A stretch of 64,000 nucleotides of DNA from Clostridium rectalis. GTDB lineage: Bacteria; Bacillota; Clostridia; Clostridiales; Clostridiaceae. The stretch is taken from positions 179,680-243,679 of the forward strand of contig NZ_UYZZ01000005.1 in NCBI RefSeq assembly GCF_900626095.1. Reading direction: 5' to 3'. Shown here piece by piece: positions 9,799 through 19,563 of this stretch. Made by a program: the position numbers and the translations under genes. How positions within the stretch are numbered: position 1 is the first letter of the stretch; every line of letters starts with the position of its first letter. The notes under the pieces are model-generated. The model worked only from the letters and a program-made list of their open reading frames with translations, was not told the origin of the DNA and ran no database searches.

Positions 9799-10395
9799 CT
9801 AACTGAATATACAATTTATTATATTTTGTTCTAAATCATCCTTTAGAGAACCCAGCAAGGCTTCAAAGGTGTTATTAATCTCTATACCATCTTTATACAA
9901 TATAAATCCACCTTCAAACTCTCTTCTGTCTTCGCTAATTACTAAGTTCCCTTTTTTACCCTTATTAATTAATTTATAATTTATACTATTAAGTATATCT
10001 TCATTTATTATTTTCTCTTTATTTGATAAAATAACTTCTTCGTCCCCATTAATATTCATTGACAAAATACTATTTTCTATAAAAGCTATATATTCATCCT
10101 TTGGTAATGTAGACAACTTATCTAAAGCAGTAACATATACTTTATCAATTATCTGTTGTTTTACCTGAAGCTTTCTATTTCTTACATATAAATGAGCATT
10201 AGATATTATTCTTTCCTTTTTATATTGGGCCTCTATATGTGATTTTTCTATTGCTACGTCCTTTTTTAAATTGCCCTCTTTTATTTTCTCATTTATTATT
10301 TTCTTTTCTTCATCTCTCGCTTCCTGTAATATTGTTTTCTTTTTATTTTCAGCGTCATTTATAATTTTTGCTGTCAATTTATCTAAGTTAGTCAT
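9799..10395 (-). CDS. ntpE: V-type ATPase subunit E (peripheral stalk)
   Basis: Peripheral-stalk subunit that pairs with NtpF to hold the head static. A long charged N-terminal helix (residues 1-90, rich in K/E/A) precedes a compact C-terminal domain ending in the GGFILYKDGIEINNTFEALL stretch typical of NtpE. The ATG at 10395 has SD GAGGGAG about 6-8 bases upstream; an in-frame TTG 21 bases earlier lies upstream of that SD and is rejected. It follows ntpK by 36 bp. Confidence 0.93.
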   Translation of the reverse strand: MTNLDKLTAKIINDAENKKKTILQEARDEEKKIINEKIKEGNLKKDVAIEKSHIEAQYKKERIISNAHLYVRNRKLQVKQQIIDKVYVTALDKLSTLPKDEYIAFIENSILSMNINGDEEVILSNKEKIINEDILNSINYKLINKGKKGNLVISEDRREFEGGFILYKDGIEINNTFEALLGSLKDDLEQNIINCIFS

Positions 10396-10431
10396 AATTT
10401 TCACTCCCTCACTCAATACTTGCTTTAGGGA

Positions 10432-12870
<2,439 letters not shown>

Positions 12871-12884
<14 letters not shown>

Positions 12885-13197
12885 TATTACTCACTATCCT
12901 CTCAATTACTAAATTAACAGCTTTATTAAATTTTTCTTCCGGTATATTTCGTAATTCACTAATGGAATTTTTACCTGATTCTTTTATTGCATCTGCTTCT
13001 TTATTACCTTCTTGAACATAGCTATCAAAAATTTCTTTACTATATACTGCAGCTTCTTCAAGTATGCATTTATATTTATTATTAGCATTTATTTTAGCAT
13101 TCTTAACTATTTCCTTACCTTCAATCATTGCTTCTCTTAACATATTTTCAGATTTTTTTTCAGCTTCTTTAATACTTTTTATAGCTTCCATTGCCAA
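12871..13197 (-). CDS. ntpF: V-type ATPase peripheral stalk subunit (NtpF, G/H-type)
   Basis: First gene of the operon: a 108-aa, highly charged alpha-helical protein (EAIKSIKEAEKKSENMLREA) that pairs with NtpE as the peripheral stalk. I choose TTG 13197 because AAGGAGGTGG ends an ideal distance upstream; ATG 13191 is the alternative. The gene order from here (F-I-K-E-C-G-A-B-D) matches the E. hirae ntp operon, minus the K+ transporter gene ntpJ found there. Confidence 0.9.
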
Positions 13198-13214
13198 ATT
13201 TACCACCTCCTTAC

Positions 13215-13241
13215 AATAAATATTATTACATAATATTTATT
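13215..13241. promoter_or_regulatory. 11-bp inverted repeat in the V-ATPase operon leader
   Basis: Perfect arms AATAAATATTA (13215-13225) and TAATATTTATT (13231-13241) around TTACA. It lies between the predicted transcription start and the ntpF SD, a position suited to an operator or an mRNA hairpin that controls ntpF translation. It is only A/T pairs, so chance or an RNA stability role cannot be excluded. Confidence 0.5.
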
Positions 13242-13251
13242 TGTTTCTATA

Positions 13252-13281
13252 ATTATACTACTACTTAGATAAGATTATCAA
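13252..13281 (-). promoter_or_regulatory. Sigma-A type promoter of the V-ATPase operon
   Basis: TTGATA (13276-13281), 18-bp spacer, TATAAT (13252-13257) on the minus strand, about 55 bp before the ntpF start. Confidence 0.7.
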
Positions 13282-13328
13282 GAAGTAATTAGTATTTTTT
13301 TTGTACTTATCTGAAAATTTTTCATATA

Positions 13329-13357
13329 CTTTCTATAATATTGTCAATTATAGAAAG
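13329..13357. repeat. 11-bp inverted repeat after the radical-SAM gene
   Basis: Perfect arms CTTTCTATAAT / ATTATAGAAAG with a 7-nt loop, 13 bp past the stop at 13371. It is placed like a terminator for that gene, but the minus strand has no clear T-run after the stem, so I list it only as a hairpin. Confidence 0.55.
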
Positions 13358-13370
13358 CTTTTGTATCTTT

Positions 13371-15062
13371 TTATACTATGCCTTTCAAACTTTTAGGCAT
13401 ATTTTTACTATTTTCATTATATAACACGTAAAAATCACCATACTCTAATGTATGTTCATTTGTATATTTTATTATATCTATATTGAACTTTTCCAAATGA
13501 TAGTTACTAGTAAATTTATCTTCTTTAATAACACCCTTAACTATTTTATCCTTTATTTTCTTTTCTAATTCCTTATTTCTTTCTCTATCTAAAAAGTTAG
13601 GAATCCATTTTTTCTTATTGAACATTAAATAATCAAATTTTATAACTTCTTTTAAAATAAAACTATCCTCATTCAAAAATTCCTCATTAAATTCTATAAA
13701 TATTTTATAATAATCTGCTGATGAAATATTTCTTGCTAAATATCCTTTGTCATAAAAAAACTCTCCTAATCCATAATATAAGTCAAAAGGGCTGTGAAAT
13801 TTTTTTATAAAATACTCTAATATATTAGTAAATTTACCAGAATTATAATATTTATCAAGAACCATTTCTACCCTTTTTAATTTAACTAACTCATTGTACG
13901 TTATATGTGATGTCTTTAGTATTTCATAAGGAGGATATGGTGAATACACAATGTCCCATTTTTTAGACTCCTGTCTCATAAGAGATCCCTTTAGCAACTT
14001 TAAAAATCCAAGTTGTATTTCCTCAGGGTGTATGGTATAAAGTTCATTAAATGAATTCTTAAAAGAATTAAAATCCTCTCCTGGAAGTCCTGCTATTAAA
14101 TCTAAGTGTTGTTTTATATTTTTTATCTGAAGTAATTCAGTAATTTTTTCCTTGATATCTTTAAAATTAGCTGTTCTGTTAATATTTTTCAACACAGTAT
14201 CATTTGTTGTTTGCACCCCTACTTCAAATTGAAATCTTCCTTTAGATGCTTTCTTTAATAAATTTATTTGATCATTTGTTAAAATATCTGCAGATATTTC
14301 AAAATGAAAAGTAGTTTCTGTATTTTTCTCTATTAAAAACTTCCAAATGTCATATGCAAATGTAGGATTACAATTAAAAGTTCTATCAATAAATTTTACC
14401 AGTTTAACCTTTTTATCTATAAAGAACTTTAGTTCCTTTTTTACTCTCTCTAAATTCAAAAATCTTACTCCATGGGTGGTGGAAGATAAGCAATATTTGC
14501 AATTAAATGGGCATCCCCTAGAAGCTTCATAATAAACTATTTTATTATCTAGATTGTCGTCTTCTTTATAGGGAAACTTTATATTATTTATATCCATTAA
14601 TTTTCTGATTCCATTATATTTTACTATTTCGTTATCTAGATAGTATAATCCCTTTATTTGACTTATACTTATATTTTTTTTTATTTTGCATTCGATAAAT
14701 TCTCTATAACTCTCTTCTCCTTCCCCCTCTAAAATATAATCACAAATTTTAGGCTTCATATATGATACCGCATCATAGGAAACCTCTGGACCTCCTAAAA
14801 ATATTTTTATATTACTATCTATCAGCTTAATTAATCTTGAAATTTGTATTACATAATCTATATTCCATATATAACATGAAAATCCGATTATATTAGGTTT
14901 TTCACTTATAAGTTCCTCTACTATTCTTTCTATTCTATCATTTATAGTAAATTCTTTCATAATACATTGGTAACTTAAATCCTCTGTATATGCTTTTAAA
15001 TATCTTATAGCTAAATTACTATGAATAAACTTTGAATTTACTGCCGTTAATACTACTTTCAT
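13371..15062 (-). CDS. B12-binding-domain radical SAM protein (DUF4080 type)
   Basis: A 563-aa protein with an N-terminal cobalamin-binding fold (about residues 1-130, IGFSCYIWNIDYVIQISRLIK and FLGGPEVSYDA) and a radical-SAM core whose [4Fe-4S] ligands are C184, C188 and C191 in SRGCPFNCKYC. A C-terminal region of about 200 residues is typical of the clostridial family annotated with DUF4080. The usual corrinoid His motif (DxHxxG) is not visible, so B12 binding is not assured. The reaction is unknown; relatives are methyltransferases or methylthiotransferase-like. It starts 18 bp after a methyltransferase-like gene, suggesting one transcript. Confidence 0.88.
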   Translation of the reverse strand: MKVVLTAVNSKFIHSNLAIRYLKAYTEDLSYQCIMKEFTINDRIERIVEELISEKPNIIGFSCYIWNIDYVIQISRLIKLIDSNIKIFLGGPEVSYDAVSYMKPKICDYILEGEGEESYREFIECKIKKNISISQIKGLYYLDNEIVKYNGIRKLMDINNIKFPYKEDDNLDNKIVYYEASRGCPFNCKYCLSSTTHGVRFLNLERVKKELKFFIDKKVKLVKFIDRTFNCNPTFAYDIWKFLIEKNTETTFHFEISADILTNDQINLLKKASKGRFQFEVGVQTTNDTVLKNINRTANFKDIKEKITELLQIKNIKQHLDLIAGLPGEDFNSFKNSFNELYTIHPEEIQLGFLKLLKGSLMRQESKKWDIVYSPYPPYEILKTSHITYNELVKLKRVEMVLDKYYNSGKFTNILEYFIKKFHSPFDLYYGLGEFFYDKGYLARNISSADYYKIFIEFNEEFLNEDSFILKEVIKFDYLMFNKKKWIPNFLDRERNKELEKKIKDKIVKGVIKEDKFTSNYHLEKFNIDIIKYTNEHTLEYGDFYVLYNENSKNMPKSLKGIV

Positions 15063-15080
15063 GCTATTCTTCCTTTCGAT

Positions 15081-15593
15081 TTAAAGTTCTATTTTTTTCT
15101 TTTTAGCCTTTATATAATATACACCATCATTTTCTTTCATATCTTCTATGATAAAATAATCCTTAAGTATATTACATGTTGAATTTTTAGAATTATCCTT
15201 TAATATATTAATATCCCTTAAATACATTTCTCTTATTTTTTTATGGGGCAAATTTATTTTTATATTGTAATCTACAATTTTTCTATATCCTTTATCAATA
15301 TCCCATATATATATATATCCATCTTCATTTAGATAATTAAAAATGTTATATATTAATTTTTTTTTACTTAGTTTCAACCAAATACTACTTAAAGTAAAAA
15401 ACAGCATACAATTATCATAAAACCCCTTTGCTATCTTTTCCTCCTCACCTTTATCAGATATATATTCAACCTCTATATCTTTATTAAAATTTTTTAATAT
15501 ATTATAAATAACTCCTGTATTATTTATTCCTATATCTAATGTATTGCCTCTAAATTCTTCATTTTCCAAATTAAGCAGCAACTCTTTCTTCAA
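15081..15593 (-). CDS. Putative degenerate class I SAM methyltransferase-like protein
   Basis: A 170-aa soluble protein with weak resemblance to class I methyltransferases: NTLDIGINNTGVIYNIL near residue 17 could be motif I, and YLNEDGYIYIWDIDKGYRKIV resembles the strand after motif III. The glycine-rich loop is much reduced, so cofactor binding is doubtful. The start is TTG (15593) after GGAGGGGAAGG. It is probably cotranscribed with the radical-SAM/B12 gene downstream (18-bp gap). I treat the fold call as tentative and the function as unknown. Confidence 0.6.
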   Translation of the reverse strand: MKKELLLNLENEEFRGNTLDIGINNTGVIYNILKNFNKDIEVEYISDKGEEEKIAKGFYDNCMLFFTLSSIWLKLSKKKLIYNIFNYLNEDGYIYIWDIDKGYRKIVDYNIKINLPHKKIREMYLRDINILKDNSKNSTCNILKDYFIIEDMKENDGVYYIKAKKKKIEL

Positions 15594-15650
15594 GTATCCT
15601 TCCCCTCCTTTACCAATACATTATATATTTAAGTTCTTCAAAAAACAAAA

Positions 15651-15673
15651 AAATCCTCTGCATTAGAGGATTT
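15651..15673 (-). terminator. Intrinsic terminator of the phospholipase-like gene
   Basis: Perfect 9-bp stem AAATCCTCT (15651-15659) / AGAGGATTT (15665-15673), loop GCATT, followed on the minus strand by a T-run (15643-15653). Confidence 0.88.
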
Positions 15674-15694
15674 AAAATTTAAATATGGTAGTTA

Positions 15695-16405
15695 TCAATT
15701 TAATTTACTTTTCATATTTCTATAGTAATCAATCATAAAACCTGCGGTGGTCCTCTGTGCCTCCTTTAATATTTTAGAAGCTACAATATTATATCTTTCC
15801 TCTTTATCTAATATACTTACACTATTAAGATAAGTATTATTTGCAAAAAAAGCATTATTAGCTATATAATCCTCTAGATTTTTATATCTAACTACTCCTT
15901 TTATTTCCATAAAAGAAAAATCATTCAAAAGTTTACTTATTATCCATAGTTCAAATTTTCTATGACTTTTTAACAATTTATTGTTTACATGTTGTGGCAC
16001 TGTAGCATCTTGTAATAAATGACATGATGCACCAAAATAGAACATGGCTTTTTCAACGTTTCCACTATTCATATATTCTAAAGATCTATTATAATACTTT
16101 TTACACTCAATAAGGGCATTTGAAAATCCAAACAAACCTCTTCCCTTACTAAAATGATAAAAATGATTAGAACTTTTAAAATCCTGATCCGCCCAAGATA
16201 CCCCATCATTTATATAACATATATAATTCTTAAAAAAATTATATTCTTCTTCATATCCATCATTTTTTAAAATTTCTAATGCTTGAATAGAAATAAATTT
16301 ATGCACAGTGCAATAGGTTTTTAAAAATTTCTTTTTTAAAGGATTAACCGCATGGAATATTCCCTTAAGTGCGCTGCCATATGTTTTTTCTAATTTTTCT
16401 TTCAT
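15695..16405 (-). CDS. Zinc-dependent phospholipase C-family protein without signal peptide
   Basis: The 236-aa sequence has the all-helical zinc phospholipase C / S1-P1 fold signature: H35 (TVHKF), D67, W71-A-D73, H81/H84, H129 with D133 (FGASCHLLQDATVPQHV), H139, H148 and E152. These correspond in order to the metal ligands of clostridial alpha-toxin. Unlike that toxin it has no secretion signal and no C-terminal PLAT/C2 domain, and it starts MKEKLEKTYGSALKG. Its role is therefore probably intracellular or spore-associated (inference). It is transcribed alone, with AAAGGAG before the ATG and a terminator after the stop. Confidence 0.85.
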   Translation of the reverse strand: MKEKLEKTYGSALKGIFHAVNPLKKKFLKTYCTVHKFISIQALEILKNDGYEEEYNFFKNYICYINDGVSWADQDFKSSNHFYHFSKGRGLFGFSNALIECKKYYNRSLEYMNSGNVEKAMFYFGASCHLLQDATVPQHVNNKLLKSHRKFELWIISKLLNDFSFMEIKGVVRYKNLEDYIANNAFFANNTYLNSVSILDKEERYNIVASKILKEAQRTTAGFMIDYYRNMKSKLN

Positions 16406-16500
16406 TTAAGCCATATCTCCTTTAAATTAATATTTAATACCATATACTTAATCTAACCTTTCCCCTTTTATATTATTATAAAATTATTAAGTATTATAAC

Positions 16501-17079
16501 CTACATTGCATTTATAGTTAATTCTATATGTTCTTTCTCAACATTTGATAAAACAATAAATATTTCCTTTATTTTATCATCGCATATATCATTATAATAT
16601 TTTTCATAATACTTTACTGCATGCCTTTCCCTTTCATTAGCCATCTCAACAAACGATATATCCTTTTTATACTTTCTATAGTCCATATCCTTTAACTTTG
16701 GCAAATATTTTTCTCCTATTAAATTTTTATGTATTTTAGCATGCATTAATTCTACACTAGATAATTGATAAAACATTTCTTTAAGCTCCATACTACTTAC
16801 TAAATTTGAAGCCTTTTTGTAAAAATCTCCATTAAAAACTTCTAACTTCATTGCATGATCTAATATTAACTTTGTTTTTTCATCTAAGTAAATATTCCCC
16901 TTATTTAAGATACCCATATAATCTTCCTTTATATTATATATATATTTACTATTTACTCCGCAAAACGGACATTGTATTATACTATCTTTAGAATTTTTAT
17001 GAATAAATGTTTTTTCATTATAATTATAATTATTATCATTTATTATTATTTTGCATATTTTACAAATATATTTATCCAT
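16501..17079 (-). CDS. Ferritin-like (rubrerythrin-type) protein with N-terminal zinc ribbon
   Basis: A 192-aa protein. Two Cys pairs (YICKICK near residue 5; CPFCG near residue 36) form a zinc-ribbon or rubredoxin-like head, and a four-helix ferritin-like body follows with diiron-type motifs: ELMHAKIH, ERERHAVKYYEKYY and EKEHIEL, giving the E...ExxH...E...ExxH pattern. Classical rubrerythrin has its rubredoxin domain at the C terminus, so this is a reverse arrangement. A peroxide- or oxygen-detoxifying role is inferred. Start at ATG 17079 (SD GGAGG); an ATG six bases upstream is too close to the SD. Confidence 0.75.
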   Translation of the reverse strand: MDKYICKICKIIINDNNYNYNEKTFIHKNSKDSIIQCPFCGVNSKYIYNIKEDYMGILNKGNIYLDEKTKLILDHAMKLEVFNGDFYKKASNLVSSMELKEMFYQLSSVELMHAKIHKNLIGEKYLPKLKDMDYRKYKKDISFVEMANERERHAVKYYEKYYNDICDDKIKEIFIVLSNVEKEHIELTINAM

Positions 17080-17249
17080 ATACATACCTCCAAACTATAT
17101 TATTTATATATTTTATAATAAATATTAAATTGTTACTAGTAATTTTACATGAAAGTTTTTAACACTTTATAACATATTCCTTTAAAATTATTTTGTAAGC
17201 TTAGGAACACTAATAATTTTTGAAATATTTTTAGATTTGGTATTTACTT

Positions 17250-17935
17250 TATAAAAAAGAAAGAAAAGATTTCTCAGTTAAAATATTTAATACTATAACA
17301 AATTCATTGACTTTTATAATTATGAAAGTTATGTATATATATCCAATAAGAGTTTTGGCTCTTATCACAGATACTACAGGAACTTTTGGATATGAATTAA
17401 TAGAAAGACTACTTGTTTTTATAATAGGTTCCATAGGAGTTTTAGTTTTTCATAACTTCGCAGTTTATTTATTAGCTATAAAAGCTTTCTTAAAAAAAAT
17501 TGTGCAAAAATATATATATCAGAATCTGTAGCCTTGTCCATAGGGCAGCTAAACCGTCTAATATAGAAACCTATAAAAATAACTTTGGTGTTTCAAAAAA
17601 ATCTGCCTTTTGTTCTCCCTCTAGTCGCTACTATAAACATGCAACTAATGCAATATATTATGCATTAGTTGCATGTTTTTTCTAAAATGTTTGGAATTGA
17701 ATTGGGACTATCTTAATATTTATCTATAATTTTTGCTACAATCATTAGTTCCATAGGTCAGGCTGGAGTTCCTAGTCTAACTTTACTTGTAATATCCACA
17801 TTAATAACAGCTAAGATTTCTGTAGTTGGTCTTCCAATATTATTTGGTGCAGATAAATTATTTGATATGCTTAAAACTGCTATAAATGTACCAAGCACTG
17901 CTTCTTGCGCTATTGTTTTAGACAACCTTAATTAA
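17250..17935 (+). pseudogene. Dicarboxylate/amino-acid:cation symporter (SDF family) remnant
   Basis: Segments of one sodium/dicarboxylate symporter survive in shifting frames: IMKVMYIYPIRVLALITDT (from 17320, frame 3), KPSNIETYKNNFGVSKKSAF (frame 1), LPLVATINM (17615 on, frame 2, the SDF LPLGATINM motif), AIYYALVACFF (17650 on, frame 1), then KMFGIELGLS, an in-frame stop, and YLSIIFATIISSIGQAGVPS onward to the natural end TASCAIVLDNLN at 17935 (frame 2). At least four frameshifts and one nonsense codon disrupt it, and the N-terminal third is missing. A terminator follows. The 5' limit is approximate; 17080-17250 shows no other feature. Confidence 0.92.
17635..17678. repeat. 18-bp perfect inverted repeat inside the symporter pseudogene
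   Basis: Arms 17635-17652 and 17661-17678 are perfectly complementary around an 8-nt loop. The right arm still encodes the conserved ALVACF segment; the left arm begins with the ATAAACATG (INM) codons but then replaces the expected DGT codons with an inverted copy of the right arm. See findings for the template-switch interpretation. A short T-run after the right arm makes it terminator-like. Confidence 0.9.
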
Positions 17936-17946
17936 AAATATACTTC

Positions 17947-17985
17947 TAAAGACTTTTCAATATTCATACAGAGAGAAGTCTTTTT
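17947..17985 (+). terminator. Terminator downstream of the symporter pseudogene
   Basis: Stem AAAGACTT (17948-17955) / AAGTCTTT (17976-17983) with a long loop, followed by TTTTT. Probably the original terminator of the decayed gene. Confidence 0.6.
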
Positions 17986-18048
17986 GTAATATTAAATTTA
18001 ATTTCCGAATAAATATTAATGTTAATAATTTTTAGGAGTTATTTTTTA

Positions 18049-19551
18049 ATGAAAAAAGATACCTTTTTTAGGGATTCATTTATGCTTATATTATCTAATT
18101 CCATTACTGGTATTTTAGGATTTATTTTTTCAATAATACTTTCACATAAATTAGGGGCTGAAGGCATGGGATTATATGGATTAATTATGCCTATATACAA
18201 TCTATTTATATGTTTAATTTCAGGTGGCATGATTACAGCCATGTCTAAAGTATCTGCTGTATATTTTCAAAAAAGAGACATAAAAAATCTAAACAATGCT
18301 ATACATATATCCATAATATTTGATATAGTATGGTCTATAATTATAGTGACTATTGTTTTTCTCAATGCAAGTTTTTTCAGCACATATATTATAAAAGATT
18401 CAAGATCATTAAACTCTTTAAAAGTAATATGTCCTGCTATGATTTTTATTGCTATTTCTTCTATATTAAAAGGATATTTTTATGGAATATCAAAAGTAAA
18501 AATTCCGGCTTTTATAGATATATTTGAAAAGTCTTTAAGAATTCTTATAATAATATCCGTAACTACCTATTTTTCTTTTAATAAAATAAGTGATACTGTA
18601 ACTTGCGCATATATGGCATTAACCATCGGAGAATTTATAAGCACTTTTCTTTTATATATATTTTATAGAGTTTACAAAAATAAATTTAAAGATAATATAT
18701 ACTCCACAGAGGGTAGAGCTCAATTATTATTTAACGTTCTTATAGTGTCACTACCATTATGCTTAAATGGATTTTTATCTACCGCTTTATCTGCTACTTC
18801 AACTTTAATTGTACCTAGAAGATTAATTGCATGTGGTATAGAATATGGAGCAGCTTTATCCATGCTAGGTAAATTTACAGGTATGAGTCTTAATATAATT
18901 TTTTTCCCTATTTTAGTAATTAATTCTATATCCACTATACTAATCCCTGACTTATCACAAACTATAAATAGCAAAGATTATTGGGCAATGGAGCAAAGAG
19001 TGAAACAAGTTCTTAGAATAAGTCTTTTACTAGGTCTATCCACAACAATTATATGTTTAACTATTCCAGACAATCTAGGAGTATTATTCTATAATAGAAC
19101 AGATCTATCAGGATATATTGCCTTTGCCTCTATAGCGTGCCCTATATTCTATATGTCTGCCTCTACATATGGAATACTAAATGGATTAGGTAAGCAAGGA
19201 GTTCTCCTTAGAAACTCTCTTATTGTTTCCTTAGAAGAATTAATTTTACTTTATGTCTTAGTTGGAATTCCATATATAAACATCTATGGATATGGTATAA
19301 GTTTAATACTAACTTCTATAACAACTTTAATACTTAATATTCATGAAATAAATAAATATTGCTATATAAGCATAAACAAAAACAACTTTACTATAGTAAT
19401 TTTAAATACCATACTTATATATCTTGTTTTAAATATTTGTAAAAACTTGATACCTGAAAATATATTTAAATTAAAAACTTTGTTAATACTATTAATAGGT
19501 TTTTCATTAATATTTATATCTAATTCTATAATAAAGAAAAGTGAACAATAG
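18049..19551 (+). CDS. spoVB: Polysaccharide flippase, SpoVB-like (MOP superfamily)
   Basis: A 500-aa membrane protein with about 14 hydrophobic segments, opening with FFRDSFMLILSNSITGILGF and the LGAEGMGLYGLIMPIYNLFI stretch typical of stage V sporulation protein B, which is needed for spore cortex peptidoglycan and is thought to move lipid-linked precursors across the forespore membrane. Start is ATG 18049: AGGAG lies 10 bases upstream, while an in-frame ATG at 18019 lies upstream of that SD. The stop codon falls in the loop of the terminator shared with the converging murJ-like gene. Distinguishing SpoVB from other MOP flippases by sequence alone is not certain. Confidence 0.85.
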   Translation: MKKDTFFRDSFMLILSNSITGILGFIFSIILSHKLGAEGMGLYGLIMPIYNLFICLISGGMITAMSKVSAVYFQKRDIKNLNNAIHISIIFDIVWSIIIVTIVFLNASFFSTYIIKDSRSLNSLKVICPAMIFIAISSILKGYFYGISKVKIPAFIDIFEKSLRILIIISVTTYFSFNKISDTVTCAYMALTIGEFISTFLLYIFYRVYKNKFKDNIYSTEGRAQLLFNVLIVSLPLCLNGFLSTALSATSTLIVPRRLIACGIEYGAALSMLGKFTGMSLNIIFFPILVINSISTILIPDLSQTINSKDYWAMEQRVKQVLRISLLLGLSTTIICLTIPDNLGVLFYNRTDLSGYIAFASIACPIFYMSASTYGILNGLGKQGVLLRNSLIVSLEELILLYVLVGIPYINIYGYGISLILTSITTLILNIHEINKYCYISINKNNFTIVILNTILIYLVLNICKNLIPENIFKLKTLLILLIGFSLIFISNSIIKKSEQ

Positions 19552-19563
19552 CTTGTTCACTTT
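19538..19563. terminator. Bidirectional terminator between spoVB and the murJ-like gene
   Basis: Perfect 11-bp stem (AAAGTGAACAA / TTGTTCACTTT) with loop TAGC that contains the spoVB stop codon. T-rich tracts follow on both strands, so it serves both converging genes in 12 bp of intergenic DNA. Confidence 0.9.

Noticed and set aside
13329..13357. Intrinsic terminator after the radical-SAM gene
   Set aside because: Perfect hairpin but no T-run on the coding strand; listed as a repeat only.
15695..16405. Secreted alpha-toxin homologue
   Set aside because: No signal peptide and no C-terminal membrane-binding domain, so a toxin role is not supported.
17307..17531. Apparent 74-codon membrane ORF (TTG start)
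   Set aside because: It is an inner segment of the decayed SDF symporter; sequence continuity with the other fragments and the lack of an SD show it is not an independent gene.
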